Below are positions 46,366-59,300 of a DNA stretch of 64,000 nt, in pieces (positions within the stretch are counted from its first letter, which is position 1; each line of letters begins with the position of its first letter). Location of the stretch: positions 1,996,679 through 2,060,678 of the forward strand of contig MEHQ01000128.1 of NCBI GenBank assembly GCA_008828725.1. Reading direction: 5' to 3'. Under the pieces are notes generated by a model that had not been told where the DNA came from, did not search any database, and worked only from the letters and a program-made list of their open reading frames with translations. The stretch is from Saccharina japonica (Eukaryota; Sar; Phaeophyceae; Laminariales; Laminariaceae). The position numbers and the translations under genes were made by a program.

Positions 46366-47510
46366 TGCGAGATGATTTGCGGGGTTCTGCATGTTTGTAG
46401 TCGATCTGGGACAATATTTCCAATATATTCCCCGCACCAAGCTGCATTTTTCTCAGGATGTGTTGAGCTGTGTTCGGAAATCTGGAGGCACCGCCAGGAA
46501 GCTCAACACTGCGCGCAGCTTCTCACGATTTTGTTTGATATTTATTATACCAAAAAACGTACAAACAAGCCCCTTGTTTCGCTGGGTGTAATACTTTTCA
46601 CACCCTAATTTTGAGCACTGATTTGGGGAGCTATGACCGTAGGCCGCCGGCCATTTTTTTCGCAATAAGAAAACAGCTTTTGAGGGAGAATGAGGGAAGC
46701 AATGTATATTGAAGATCATTTTCCCCTGGTTACTACTGTTTGACAAATCGTGCGATATACAATTAGAATACGGCAAACGATTGCTCTCGTCCACACCTCC
46801 AGACCGTTTCTTTTTCGTTTGCAGCAATATGAAATTGCGTGAGATATTAATAATTCTGCCCAAAATGACTGATTTTGGTCGATTTTGGTATTTTGGAGAA
46901 TTTGTTTTTATGCATTGTTGCGTAACTACTTGAATTTAGCGTGGATCTTTTTTTTTTTTCTCGTTTTCAGCATCCATTCCTCTTGTCGTTGCGGTCACGA
47001 ATATGGTTGTATCATACTCTAGCTACGTACACATCTCAAGCCTCTGTGCTCCCATCGGTTGTTGTGTTGTGTAGGGGCGTTCTGCGTCGGTAGAATGTTC
47101 GGTGTGTGTAGGCCGATGAAACTGAGAGCCAAAAGTTACCGTAACTATTGATCAAATCCGTACTTCGCTAAAGTATTTTTTTTGCCGATTTAAAAAAAAA
47201 ATACCTCAAATCCTCCCTTCGGGAGAATTTTTAGAGAAGTAAAAGTAAGAAAACAAAATGCAAACACTCTACCTGTAGTTATGACTATAAACGTCATTAG
47301 AAATATTTTATGCCGGACGGACCATACGAGTATACAGTAAAAGGTAGAACTCTGGTAGTATGGTTCATGCGGTCAACTGTGATGGCGGGACTTTGTCCCA
47401 ACGTGCTATCACTGTAATAATACAAGTATGTCTTTGTCATAAGTGTGTCAACTAGATGATGAGCACCTCTGGCTCGGGTGTTTAAGTGATGCTCGCCCTG
47501 AGCTGTGTGT

Positions 47511-47570
47511 CGATCCCAGTCTGTCTTGGTCGATCCCAGTCTATTTTGGTCGATCCCAGTCTATTTTGTG
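47511..47570. repeat. 20-base tandem repeat, three copies
   Basis: CGATCCCAGTCTATTTTGGT units start at 47511, 47531 and 47551, with two or three changes among them. Confidence 0.85.
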
Positions 47571-47927
47571 TCCTATTTTTAGTTTGTACTGGTGATGTGC
47601 TACTGCCTGCCTCGCGAGTATATACCATTTATTCATGGTGCATCTCTTTATATCCGACAAACTGAGACGAAGTTTAGAAATATACCTGTTTCGTGATCAA
47701 AACCAGAGATAAACTTGGCCCATTTATCATGCTTTTTGTGTATAAAATGAAGGCGAATTGCCTCCGGCGGCGCCTTCAGCGGGATCTTCCGGAGGCGCCT
47801 CCGGCGGGCCCTCCGGGGGCGCCTCCAGCGGGGCCCCCTCGGCCTGGGGGGGCTTTGTTTGGCTGGCTTCGCCAGCCAACTAATACCTAGCCGGGAACTC
47901 CAGCCAACTCACAGCCCTAAAAATTAC

Positions 47928-50900
47928 GGGATAAGGATATTTGGGTGATCGTGGGGATTTAGGAAAAGCCAAGCTTCCAAGAGCAAACATCAGCGAACAT
48001 TGCTTGCAGGTAGATCACTACGACGACCCGTAGCATCGACCTGCCTAGCGGTATAGCCGAGCTGGTCGAGCATGGTTTTGGCCGCGCATATGTGTTACTC
48101 CTGTGCTTCCTCCTCTACTTCTGCGTTTCGCCCACAAGCGTCATATTTCAGCACGAAGCATCCTCTACGTTCAACGCCAGTCAGGTCGTTTCACCGCACC
48201 AGCGCAAGCCTGTGCTACAGCCTGTCAAGGGTGTACCAACTCCATCCCGGGATACTGTTGTAGCAATGCTGCACTGCTCACGTTCGATATGCGGGTTGAG
48301 CGGAGCCATTCGACCGCATCCCGGTGACAGTGGCGAAGGGTCCCCACCGCGCTGCGAAGTGGAAGTAACGGGGAAAAGGTGACAGGAATGGTGGCAACAG
48401 ATAGACGTCATCAGTAAATTACAGTACGTAAGTTTTCTCACAACATTATAAAAGCCGGAACAGGAGACGCATGCCAAGTTCGAGGTGCACCATGCATTTT
48501 CTGAGGGCGGTCAGGCGACGAGCTGTACACCTCACCGAAAAAAGTAGTTTTGGACGAAAGTAAAAAGGCTACCCGGTGAACAATCCCATTACCTACAGTA
48601 AGTTTATAATTATCTATATTGCATCACGGGCCTAAGCGCCCAACAAGTTTGGGATAAGGTGCCGATTTCCCAGGAACCATTTCTGCCAAACATTTTACCT
48701 CAGGTGATGGGTAGAACATTTGGCTTGGAATTAATACCTGGTACTATCACACATATTCGTAAAACAAGGTAGTTGCTTGCGTATTATCTAGTTCTGCACT
48801 GAATTTGCCCAACGCGCAAAGGGGGCGATGGACATTCGTGTCGTCTACTGGAGGGAGGGATATAGCGGTGGGTGGGGGGGGGAAGGAGGGGGGGTTACCC
48901 TAATGCGAGCGGGAATATGACGAACAAAAATAAGAGTGCGCTTTTTCTTGGCCCCAATGACATCAATCGTGCAAAACCAACGTGAGCAACACCTTCGTGT
49001 TCCCTCAGAGGCCGGAAACTCCAACAATCGATCTTCGAACCAGTGCACCGTAAGCTACGTGACGACTACTACGGCACATACACCGCAGCCAGTGCCATAC
49101 ATATCCCTTTTACCCCGGTGCAATCCATAAACATATATATAACGTGCACCACATCCGTGTTCTTCTATTTCCGACAATAGATCACTCCTTGCGGGAATCA
49201 ATCTTGTTTAAGTGTTTACAACGACGGCGATGCCACTTCACGAGCTGTATGGAACGCGACCCGTGGAGCAGAACACAGGGGGGTCGGGTGGCGACCTCCC
49301 GCAGAAACTATAGCCCGGCTCTGGCCATCGTTGTAGAATAATGTAGATGGCAAGATGATGACGGCATTCTTGGGCGTCTACTTAATTGGTGTTCCTCCTC
49401 TACTCGCAGTTTCCCTTGGAAAACCTAACATGAACATTCCGTCACTACTGTAGCTGCAACACACTGCAACGCAGACGCGAACAATAATCCAGTCATGACA
49501 GCAGTAGACGTCTTGACTGGAAAGTGAAGCCTAACATTTTCAAACCCTGAAACTTTCTCTAGTATATTTATTTGCGCTTCCCTCTCCTCTCTTTTAGTGT
49601 ATGTAGACTTCTGGCGCGTGTGTCGTGCCATATACCCAGTACTACGATGACATGGCATTGCATTTTATAACCTCCTTCCTGCATTCCAATGAACACCAGT
49701 AGCATATATATGTCGTGGTGTTTTTTCTACGCATCTTGTATCCCCCAAGGATAAGTAATCGGCACGAACACGGGGTACGCTGGGTGTAAATGGGCATACC
49801 GGTAAATAACGGTTTGATATGACGAACCGCACACCCACGACTGTGAAGGCGATTGCATGCTCCAACGCAAAGCCGAGCTACCACGTGTACAGGCGTACAA
49901 TTAAATGGGCCGATTCCTGATGTGCTCAATTTCCGAAGAGTGGCAAACTGATGATCTGCGAAACGCCTGGGGTTCCAGGTCTCGCCGATCAGGACATATC
50001 GTTTTTTGTCTAGCATGCCCAACCAAGCTATACGATGTGTCTTCCAGCTAGTATCATCTCGGTCTCCTCCACGCTGAGCTTTGTATGTTATCCGCACCCT
50101 CCTTGATCTAAACATCAAGTACATAACATCATGACCATAAAAGGAGACAGCAGTAGTAGTCGTAGTAGTAGTACGAGATAAGTATGGCATGTATGATCTA
50201 GCTCAAGATGCCGGGTGGGAGCCTAATATTATGCATGATCTAAGACATATTTTCTGGGTCGGATCTTGTACTATACAGACCGTTCACACCATCTCATAAC
50301 GGCATGTTAGGATCTAGATGATCTATCTGTAGATGATATATATGTAGACGATATATCTCGTAGTAGCAATGAAGTAGTAGTAGCGGTTGTAGTAGTAGTG
50401 GTTGAGAGTAGTACTCGTAGTAAAAGTCGTGGGTCAAGAGTTTTTGTGTAAAACATCCTGCGGGTTTCATACCACCAAAATCGTTGTTGACGACACAATC
50501 ACAGCCATACCTTAAGTTAAAACACCCCGACTCATGCGTGTGTTGTACTACTAATTTATCCGGGCTTACTAGGGGTAGTTGCTGCGTTAGCTGTAGAATG
50601 ATTGATCACCCGTCGTAAGCGAAGCAGGAACGGTTGACGTTGTGGCGAGGCAAAAGAGTACTGAACCTTTGCTGCGACGTATCAACAGATGCCACACGTA
50701 AATATGCAGACAAGTACGTACACGAAGTAGCAACAGTGGGAGTTGTCCAGATAACATTATAGAAATCTAACTACCGTATAAATATGACGTACGTACTGTA
50801 GTCAGTTGCCGTAAGAATCAAGCACGAACACGTTACGTTAGACCGAGTTGACTGAGTAACTAGTTTCGATGGCTGAGAATAATTATGCTTTGCTGCCTCC

Positions 50901-51101
50901 ATCGAGGGGTCGTGTTGATGTAGGTACTATGCTACAGCAGCAGTAACCAGTAGCCTACTGAGTCACTGACCAGGAACAATGTCGTAATATAGTAGCAGAT
51001 TCAATAGTAGGTGTATGTACCAGCCTATCTATCTAACTCAGTAGCATGGAGTGCTATTAAAGTAAGGGTGTACTCGGTCATGTATGTACGTACGAAAGTA
51101 C
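47928..51101. other. Long stretch without recognised gene; dispersed repeat F copy 2
   Basis: 50570-50755 repeats 31170-31370. 50140-50420 is rich in GTAGTAGTA. A 182-codon minus frame at 49642-50190 has no family resemblance and overlaps frames on other strands. Nothing else is supported. Confidence 0.45.
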
Positions 51102-51894
51102 TTGGTATCAGTACAGCCATGGATATGTGGCGAAATGCGAAAACGAACGATCTAAGAAAGTACTCGGGGCATCTAGAACCTGTTCAACGCTGAACGTCTG
51201 GAAGCATGTGTAGCGTTCTTGAGAACAGTAAGTAGTACGTGGAACGGTCACGACCAAGTATCCGAGGTCGGTCAAAGTACAACCACCCGATAGAGTACAT
51301 CTAGCCGTAGAGCCGAGCGTGTCGAGGCTGGTTGCGCCCACCAAACTCACAACCAACCAATCTCCTCAGCTTTGTCTGATCTTTTTCTTTCGTCTTATTT
51401 CAGCTTGGCCCAGAGACAGCATTTATTTGTAACATCATACGATTCTTCTGAGAGAAGACGGCGGCTCGCGCCAAGCCTCTGGACTAGCACGTCCACCACA
51501 GTGCCACAAGCGGACACCGCCCCCCAACAATACTCGTACCACCACAAGAATGTCTTGCTGATTCCTGAACCCGGCCGCAGGCAAGCAACATAACACGCGC
51601 ATAGCTCATTTTGCAACCCTTCATGCTGAACTTAACTTTCCCAGCGGGAAAAAAAAAAAAAAAATCCTGCGACACCCGGCACCCCGTTTCGCACATTCAA
51701 CGAAGCCCACGAATAAACGCCGTTTTGTCTTTTAGTCCTCACTGCCGTAGTTCAACCCATAGTTACCTTGCACCCACGAGGCACACGATACGACATGAAA
51801 CAGCCAGCACACCTTTCCAAGGTTGTGTTCTGTAGGGTACGTACTAAACCATAACCAGGTTATTTACCCGGGTATTACCCTACAAAGAACGTCT

Positions 51895-52170
51895 GTAAGT
51901 TTTGTACGGCATTTATACCCGTGCCCTGAACTTCTGTGAGTTATGTACGATATCTATACCCCTACCCGGAGCTTTCTGCATGTTCTGTACGCCCCGTACC
52001 GCAGTACCCGGGGTACGGGTACCACATTTGTTTACCTACACGGAACTTCTGTGGGTTCTGTATTACTTTCATACGCGTACCCGGAATCTCTGTGAGTTCT
52101 GTACGAGATCCATGCTCCTACTCGGAACCTCTGTAATTTATGTACGCCCCGTGCCACAATACCTGGGGTA
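51895..52170. repeat. 41-base degenerate minisatellite
   Basis: About six units around GAACTTCTGTGAGTTCTGTA followed by a TACCCG-like end, spaced 41-55 bases. Repeated at 57123-57398 in the duplicate. Confidence 0.75.
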
Positions 52171-53202
52171 TGGGTATACGTTTGTCACAATACCTGGGGC
52201 GCCGGTACCTATTCGGGTTTAGACCATGCCTTACGCTTACGGTCACATGGTACCACGTTAGGGCTGTTTTTAATGTATACTTGTTAGTTCGCCGCCTAAA
52301 GATAAGGGTAATATTGTAAGACGCCTGTGTAACAGGTGCGTATGACAAAACATATGTATTTATCGTATGTATGGGCTATACGCTATACCTATTGTACTGT
52401 ACGTACTACGTAGGTATATCGTAATCGTATACTTAGACTCGTAGCAAGTAGGTTAACGTCGTACGTACAACTCACATTACACATGTCGTAATCGGTAGTA
52501 CCAGCAACATGCCGTGCTTCGAAGTAAACTGTATACATACGTACGCATTCTGGCGTTGTACTTGGCCCGTCAAATTCCGACATCGGTGGTCCCGACAGCG
52601 GTGATGGAGCCTTCATCGATCAAATACTCCTCCTTGCCCTGGGTGCCCGAGACACAGATAGATGCGGTTCGCCACCGTGTAGTGAACGAGCGCGGATGTT
52701 CGGGTGATGGCTTGGTGTATCGTGGTGTGGTTTCATGCTTTTGTAGCTGTTCTTGGAAAGTTATTTTTTGTCGGTTCACCATCCCTTTTACGAGACACAC
52801 AATTAGAATCAAGCTACGACGTATTGATAGTAAAAACGCCGGTCTGATATTTGAAAGTAAAAAATAAATTCGAGCAAGGGCGGCCGGGGCCTTGGGTATC
52901 ATACACCTAACCCCCCCTCCCGCCCACGCCCATAAGGGGTCGTTTTTTTTTTCGTTTTTCAGTGTACTGCTGTATGTGATTTGTGTGACAGCACCAAACA
53001 GGCGCAAACCCTCACATCGAGTCAAAGAACGTAACATGACACCACATAAATCCCTCGTGGGACTTATTATACCTGGTATGATAGTTCTGTGTTGCTGCTT
53101 GATCGAAGTCTGGTGGTACACTGCATGGTCATGTGTTTAACGGCCATACAATAACACTGGCATGTACTCGTACTTCAGCATGGTCTTACCGTTTTACGGC
53201 TT

Positions 53203-53436
53203 AGGGTCGTTCTTATCGAAAAACTTTTCTCCAAAACTTCTAACATTTGTTTCGCGCAAGTTTTCGGATTTCCATATTTTCCACAAATATGTTCCAAATA
53301 TTGGAATGCGGAGCCTTCCAAATATTCTTCCCTCTGTTAAAATTGCAACCGTTTAAAATAAATGCTATTTTTCCTTTTTTTCCTGTTTGTTTGTGAAACC
53401 AATATTGGGATTTTTTATGGAAACATTGCTCGATAA
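53203..53436. mobile_element. Short TIR element, family 3 (copy 2), with a truncated neighbour
   Basis: Starts AGGGTCGTTCTTATCG, ends TGCTCGATAAG, and is followed at once by GGTCGTTCTTATCGAGCA, the start of a second copy that lacks its far end. The interior resembles 42416-42669. Duplicated at 58431-58664. Confidence 0.7.
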
Positions 53437-53864
53437 GGGTCGTTCTTATCGAGCAACGTTTTTACCAAACATTCCTACGTTTTTTTCACGCAAATTTTAG
53501 GATTTCCATATTTTCCAAAAATAATTTCCAAATACGATTGGAATGCGAAATCGTCCCAATATTTTGCCCTCTGTTAAAATTCCAAACGTTCCGAATATTT
53601 GTGGAAGATTGCACGAAGGAAAGCTGGGGTTTGTGAAGAGGTATTGGATCGTTGACATGTTTTAGAGAGGAGATACGGAAAGGTTATCAAGTACCAGGTA
53701 TGTATCATGTGTTGGTGCAGTTGGTTGAATTGGAGAGACAGAGGTTGGGAATCTTTGAGGCAGGAAGGAAGATGACCAGCTAGTACGAGGCTCTACTCGT
53801 GGTGTTGGCGAGCAAGGGTTTGGCACTGGGTGGAAGGTCGGAGAGTGAGTTTCCTGTTTTTTGG

Positions 53865-54400
53865 GTGGTGAACGTTGGCGGCTCTTCTCTTTTTGCTGTG
53901 TTCTTGCAATTGTCATTGATGGGATCGTTTTTTATTCTAAGCGATTTGGGTCAGCACATAAACCTTTTTTTATTGACCGGCGGGTAATTGATGGGTGTGC
54001 GTGGTGAGTGAGAGAGTTACTGGGTGGGTGGGCAGTTAGTCCCACAATCACCAACACCACCCACCAACATTTACTGTTAAGCGATGCGTGTCAGCGCAAA
54101 AACCTTGTACGAGTACAGAGAAAAATGTAAACAAATAAATCCGAATCATTTCATGATTCGTTTGTGTTGTATTATATTTTTGCTCATATTTTGTAAAATC
54201 TGTATCTGGTATCAGGTCGATTGGTCCTTGGGCTGGTAGTCCCACAATCACCAACACCACCCACCAACATTTATTGTTAAGCGATGCGTGTCAACGCAAA
54301 AACCTTGTACAGAGAAAAATGCAAACAAAAAAATCTGAATCATTTCAGAATTCGTTTTTGTTGTTAAGTCTATTTGCTCGTATTTCGTAAAATCTGTATC
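53865..54400 (-). repeat. Inverted right part of the composite repeat, with a 200-base tandem duplication
   Basis: 53870-53960 is the reverse of the right part of the composite unit (GTTCTTGCAATTGTCATTGA, CTCTTTTTGCTGTGTT). TAGTCCCACAATCACC starts at 54037 and 54237, marking a 200-base tandem pair. The duplicate lies at 59093-59628. Confidence 0.65.
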
Positions 54401-54734
54401 ATTTCAGAAATCGTTTTATTGTCTTTGTGTTTTCATTTTTTTGTTTGGCTGGTGTCGTTGGGTTCTCGTACCCGGTACGTTGGCCAAAACAAAACTGCTG
54501 CTGTATGTACCAGGCACTGCTGCTGCTGTACATATCAGGTACCTGGTATATGGCAAGCGGTTGTCTGCTGTACTGGCTGGGGGAGCACCGACCACCACGA
54601 GGTTCAGCCAACTTGACACCACGACGACCAGCGAGCAACAAGATTCTGGTGCTTCTGTTGTTCGGCTGGTAGCGGTGGTGTCTGTGGTGTTTGTGGTGGT
54701 GGTAGTTGAGGCTGCATGGGTATTTTTTTTTATA

Positions 54735-56086
54735 ATGAGGAGGTATTGATGCTCTTCATAATGGTTGGGTGTCTGCCCGTGGGTGTGTGCCCCTGCTCAC
54801 GTACAGACACAAACGGACAAAAAACAGTTCTGAAAACTGCCACAGCGTGCCTTTATTTACTGGATTGCTTAATATTGAGGTTTGTCTGTCTGCTCGTCTG
54901 TCTTTCCCTCGTTCGGTTTGCTTTTTTTTGGCGCGCGACGCGTACACTCAACCGATTCAGACACGCTCGGGACTGATAGAGGCCCGCTATTTGTGCCGAC
55001 CGTCCTGTGCTGCTCGTGTCGAAAGCCGTGCCGAGATGGGAGAGCTAGGCGGTAGTGACTGTCATAATTGGTTACCACAGTGACAATTGTCACTAAGATT
55101 ATTTTCCTGGCGGTAGTCAACCCTCCGCACTGAAGAACACACACACACTCTGCAGACGAGCCGCTCACACGCACAGATTGCAACCACAGCACCACAACCA
55201 CCACCACCACCACCCACCACCACACGACCCCCAGCCACCACCACCAGCCAAGCAGCAGGGGCACCTGAAGCTTGTGGCTCGTGCTCGTGGTGGCTGGGGG
55301 TCGTTCCCGTGGTCTGGTGATGGTGTGGTCGGGTGCTTACTTCCTCTCGAGAAAAGAACGAGCACAGGTATCATTTACATATAATATATACGTACTGCTG
55401 TGTATATTATACGAGTGTTCAATGTTTGACTGAAATAACTCCTATTGACCTATTGATAGTCCGGGGTGCTGCTGCTGCTGCTGTATAAGGTACTTTTTTT
55501 TTTGCATTTTGTTATTCCTTTTTTTCACGTATATCTACGTACGTATTTGACCTGCCGAGTATACGGTATATAATATACCTGGTATGTATATACAAGTACC
55601 AGTTTCTATTTTTTAATACCCCGTGTTCCAGGTTTTTTTTTTACACCATCTTTTTCAAGTATTTTTCTTTGCATTGTACTAGCTGCTGCTGTACCTGATC
55701 AGTTCGTCATTATGGTACCAGTTTTTTTTTCTTTTTTTTTCGCATTTTCGGTAATATAATATTATTCCAATATGTGACCTGCCCAGTACACAGAGTAGTA
55801 TTAATAGTACACATATACATGATGCCCTGCCAGTTTTCGTCGTTTCCATATAATATGCACCACACAAACACCCACAGCCCAGCGATCCACTTACTACCCA
55901 CTGTACAAGGTTGTTGCGCTGACACGCATCGCTTAACAAGAAATGTTGGTGGGTGGTGTTGGCGATGGTGGGACTACCAGCCCAGGGACCAACCGACCCA
56001 CCCAGTAACTCTCTCACCCACCACGCACACCCATCAACTACTTGCCGGTCACTAAAAAAAAGGTTTCTGTGCTGACACAAATCGCT
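54735..56086 (+). repeat. Composite dispersed repeat, unit 3
   Basis: Starts ATAA|TGAGGAGGT and carries the same ordered modules as 17360-18816: GTTCTGAAAACTG, CGCGTACACTCAACCGATTC, the AGTGACAATTGTCACT palindrome, CCA tract, CACGTATA block and GACACGCATCGCTTAACAAG. Duplicated at 59963-61324, where the unit continues to its right end near 61460. Confidence 0.7.
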
Positions 56087-56329
56087 TAAAAAAAATTGTT
56101 TTTTATATTTCCTCTTCTCTTTCCTGGACTCTCGTGTGTGACACGAGAACGAAACGGAACTGAGTAGGAAGTGCCACGTATCCGTTGNATGGGTGGCGCC
56201 CAAGGGAATGGAGACGGAGGGTGGGGGGGTTCGTAGGGAAACCGCGGCGGACGAAAGCAGGAAAGAGACGGCAAACAGAGTAGGTACCAGACCGACTAGC
56301 TGGTAGAATCTGCCTGTACTACGAGCACN
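56087..56329. other. Junction segment with two ambiguous bases
   Basis: Unduplicated 243 bases between the two 5-kb copies. Ambiguous N at 56188 and 56329; the second lies directly at the start of copy 2. This suggests contig joins, and the copy number is uncertain. Confidence 0.8.
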
Positions 56330-59300
56330 TTGGTATCAGTACAGCCATGGATATGTGGCGAAATGCGAAAACGAACGATCTAAGAAAGTACTCGGGGCAT
56401 CTAGAACCTGTTCAACGCTGAACGTCTGGAAGCATGTGTAGCGTTCTTGAGAACAGTAAGTAGTACGTGGAACGGTCACGACCAAGTATCCGAGGTCGGT
56501 CAAAGTACAACCACCCGATAGAGTACATCTAGCCGTAGAGCCGAGCGTGTCGAGGCTGGTTGCGCCCACCAAACTCACAACCAACCAATCTCCTCAGCTT
56601 TGTCTGATCTTTTTCTTTCGTCTTATTTCAGCTTGGCCCAGAGACAGCATTTATTTGTAACATCATACGATTCTTCTGAGAGAAGACGGCGGCTCGCGCC
56701 AAGCCTCTGGACTAGCACGTCCACCACAGTGCCACAAGCGGACACCGCCCCCCAACAATACTCGTACCACCACAAGAATGTCTTGCTGATTCCTGAACCC
56801 GGCCGCAGGCAAGCAACATAACACGCGCATAGCTCATTTTGCAACCCTTCATGCTGAACTTAACTTTCCCAGCGGGAAAAAAAAAAAAAAAATCCTGCGA
56901 CACCCGGCACCCCGTTTCGCACATTCAACGAAGCCCACGAATAAACGCCGTTTTGTCTTTTAGTCCTCACTGCCGTAGTTCAACCCATAGTTACCTTGCA
57001 CCCACGAGGCACACGATACGACATGAAACAGCCAGCACACCTTTCCAAGGTTGTGTTCTGTAGGGTACGTACTAAACCATAACCAGGTTATTTACCCGGG
57101 TATTACCCTACAAAGAACGTCTGTAAGTTTTGTACGGCATTTATACCCGTGCCCTGAACTTCTGTGAGTTATGTACGATATCTATACCCCTACCCGGAGC
57201 TTTCTGCATGTTCTGTACGCCCCGTACCGCAGTACCCGGGGTACGGGTACCACATTTGTTTACCTACACGGAACTTCTGTGGGTTCTGTATTACTTTCAT
57301 ACGCGTACCCGGAATCTCTGTGAGTTCTGTACGAGATCCATGCTCCTACTCGGAACCTCTGTAATTTATGTACGCCCCGTGCCACAATACCTGGGGTATG
57401 GGTATACGTTTGTCACAATACCTGGGGCGCCGGTACCTATTCGGGTTTAGACCATGCCTTACGCTTACGGTCACATGGTACCACGTTAGGGCTGTTTTTA
57501 ATGTATACTTGTTAGTTCGCCGCCTAAAGATAAGGGTAATATTGTAAGACGCCTGTGTAACAGGTGCGTATGACAAAACATATGTATTTATCGTATGTAT
57601 GGGCTATACGCTATACCTATTGTACTGTACGTACTACGTAGGTATATCGTAATCGTATACTTAGACTCGTAGCAAGTAGGTTAACGTCGTACGTACAACT
57701 CACATTACACATGTCGTAATCGGTAGTACCAGCAACATGCCGTGCTTCGAAGTAAACTGTATACATACGTACGCATTCTGGCGTTGTACTTGGCCCGTCA
57801 AATTCCGACATCGGTGGTCCCGACAGCGGTGATGGAGCCTTCATCGATCAAATACTCCTCCTTGCCCTGGGTGCCCGAGACACAGATAGATGCGGTTCGC
57901 CACCGTGTAGTGAACGAGCGCGGATGTTCGGGTGATGGCTTGGTGTATCGTGGTGTGGTTTCATGCTTTTGTAGCTGTTCTTGGAAAGTTATTTTTTGTC
58001 GGTTCACCATCCCTTTTACGAGACACACAATTAGAATCAAGCTACGACGTATTGATAGTAAAAACGCCGGTCTGATATTTGAAAGTAAAAAATAAATTCG
58101 AGCAAGGGCGGCCGGGGCCTTGGGTATCATACACCTAACCCCCCCTCCCGCCCACGCCCATAAGGGGTCGTTTTTTTTTTCGTTTTTCAGTGTACTGCTG
58201 TATGTGATTTGTGTGACAGCACCAAACAGGCGCAAACCCTCACATCGAGTCAAAGAACGTAACATGACACCACATAAATCCCTCGTGGGACTTATTATAC
58301 CTGGTATGATAGTTCTGTGTTGCTGCTTGATCGAAGTCTGGTGGTACACTGCATGGTCATGTGTTTAACGGCCATACAATAACACTGGCATGTACTCGTA
58401 CTTCAGCATGGTCTTACCGTTTTACGGCTTAGGGTCGTTCTTATCGAAAAACTTTTCTCCAAAACTTCTAACATTTGTTTCGCGCAAGTTTTCGGATTTC
58501 CATATTTTCCACAAATATGTTCCAAATATTGGAATGCGGAGCCTTCCAAATATTCTTCCCTCTGTTAAAATTGCAACCGTTTAAAATAAATGCTATTTTT
58601 CCTTTTTTTCCTGTTTGTTTGTGAAACCAATATTGGGATTTTTTATGGAAACATTGCTCGATAAGGGTCGTTCTTATCGAGCAACGTTTTTACCAAACAT
58701 TCCTACGTTTTTTTCACGCAAATTTTAGGATTTCCATATTTTCCAAAAATAATTTCCAAATACGATTGGAATGCGAAATCGTCCCAATATTTTGCCCTCT
58801 GTTAAAATTCCAAACGTTCCGAATATTTGTGGAAGATTGCACGAAGGAAAGCTGGGGTTTGTGAAGAGGTATTGGATCGTTGACATGTTTTAGAGAGGAG
58901 ATACGGAAAGGTTATCAAGTACCAGGTATGTATCATGTGTTGGTGCAGTTGGTTGAATTGGAGAGACAGAGGTTGGGAATCTTTGAGGCAGGAAGGAAGA
59001 TGACCAGCTAGTACGAGGCTCTACTCGTGGTGTTGGCGAGCAAGGGTTTGGCACTGGGTGGAAGGTCGGAGAGTGAGTTTCCTGTTTTTTGGGTGGTGAA
59101 CGTTGGCGGCTCTTCTCTTTTTGCTGTGTTCTTGCAATTGTCATTGATGGGATCGTTTTTTATTCTAAGCGATTTGGGTCAGCACATAAACCTTTTTTTA
59201 TTGACCGGCGGGTAATTGATGGGTGTGCGTGGTGAGTGAGAGAGTTACTGGGTGGGTGGGCAGTTAGTCCCACAATCACCAACACCACCCACCAACATTT

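Larger units (their letters stand above)
45918..47919. mobile_element. hAT-like DNA element, about 2.0 kb
   Basis: Both ends begin TAGGGCTGTGAGTTGGCTG (the right end as complement). The element is flanked by perfect 8-base duplications AAAATTAC at 45910-45917 and 47920-47927. Eight-base target sites and a YAGGG terminus are the signature of the hAT superfamily. I cannot find a full transposase; the largest frames are short. It contains the 20-base triplicate at 47511 and a GC-rich block (47760-47850) that also occurs in a second copy near 63720-63810. The element is probably non-autonomous or decayed. Confidence 0.85.
51102..56086 (+). repeat. 5-kb direct duplication, copy 1
   Basis: Matches 56330-61324 at an offset of 5228. 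The first 3.7 kb appear identical. Differences begin near 54829 (C to A) and cluster after 55365, with substitutions, a longer CTG tract in copy 2 and homopolymer changes. Contains a minisatellite, TIR family 3 copies and composite repeat units; no convincing gene. Confidence 0.95.

Noticed and set aside
48048-48070. tRNA-like A box (TATAGCCGAGCTGGTCGAG)
   Set aside because: No B box, anticodon arm or acceptor pairing follows within tRNA length.
49642-50190. 182-codon minus frame
   Set aside because: Low-complexity Thr run at the start, no recognised domain and no splice or start context.
52570-53121. 183-codon minus frame, also present at 57798-58349
   Set aside because: Identity between copies only reflects the near-perfect duplication; no family resemblance. 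A plus-strand frame overlaps it.
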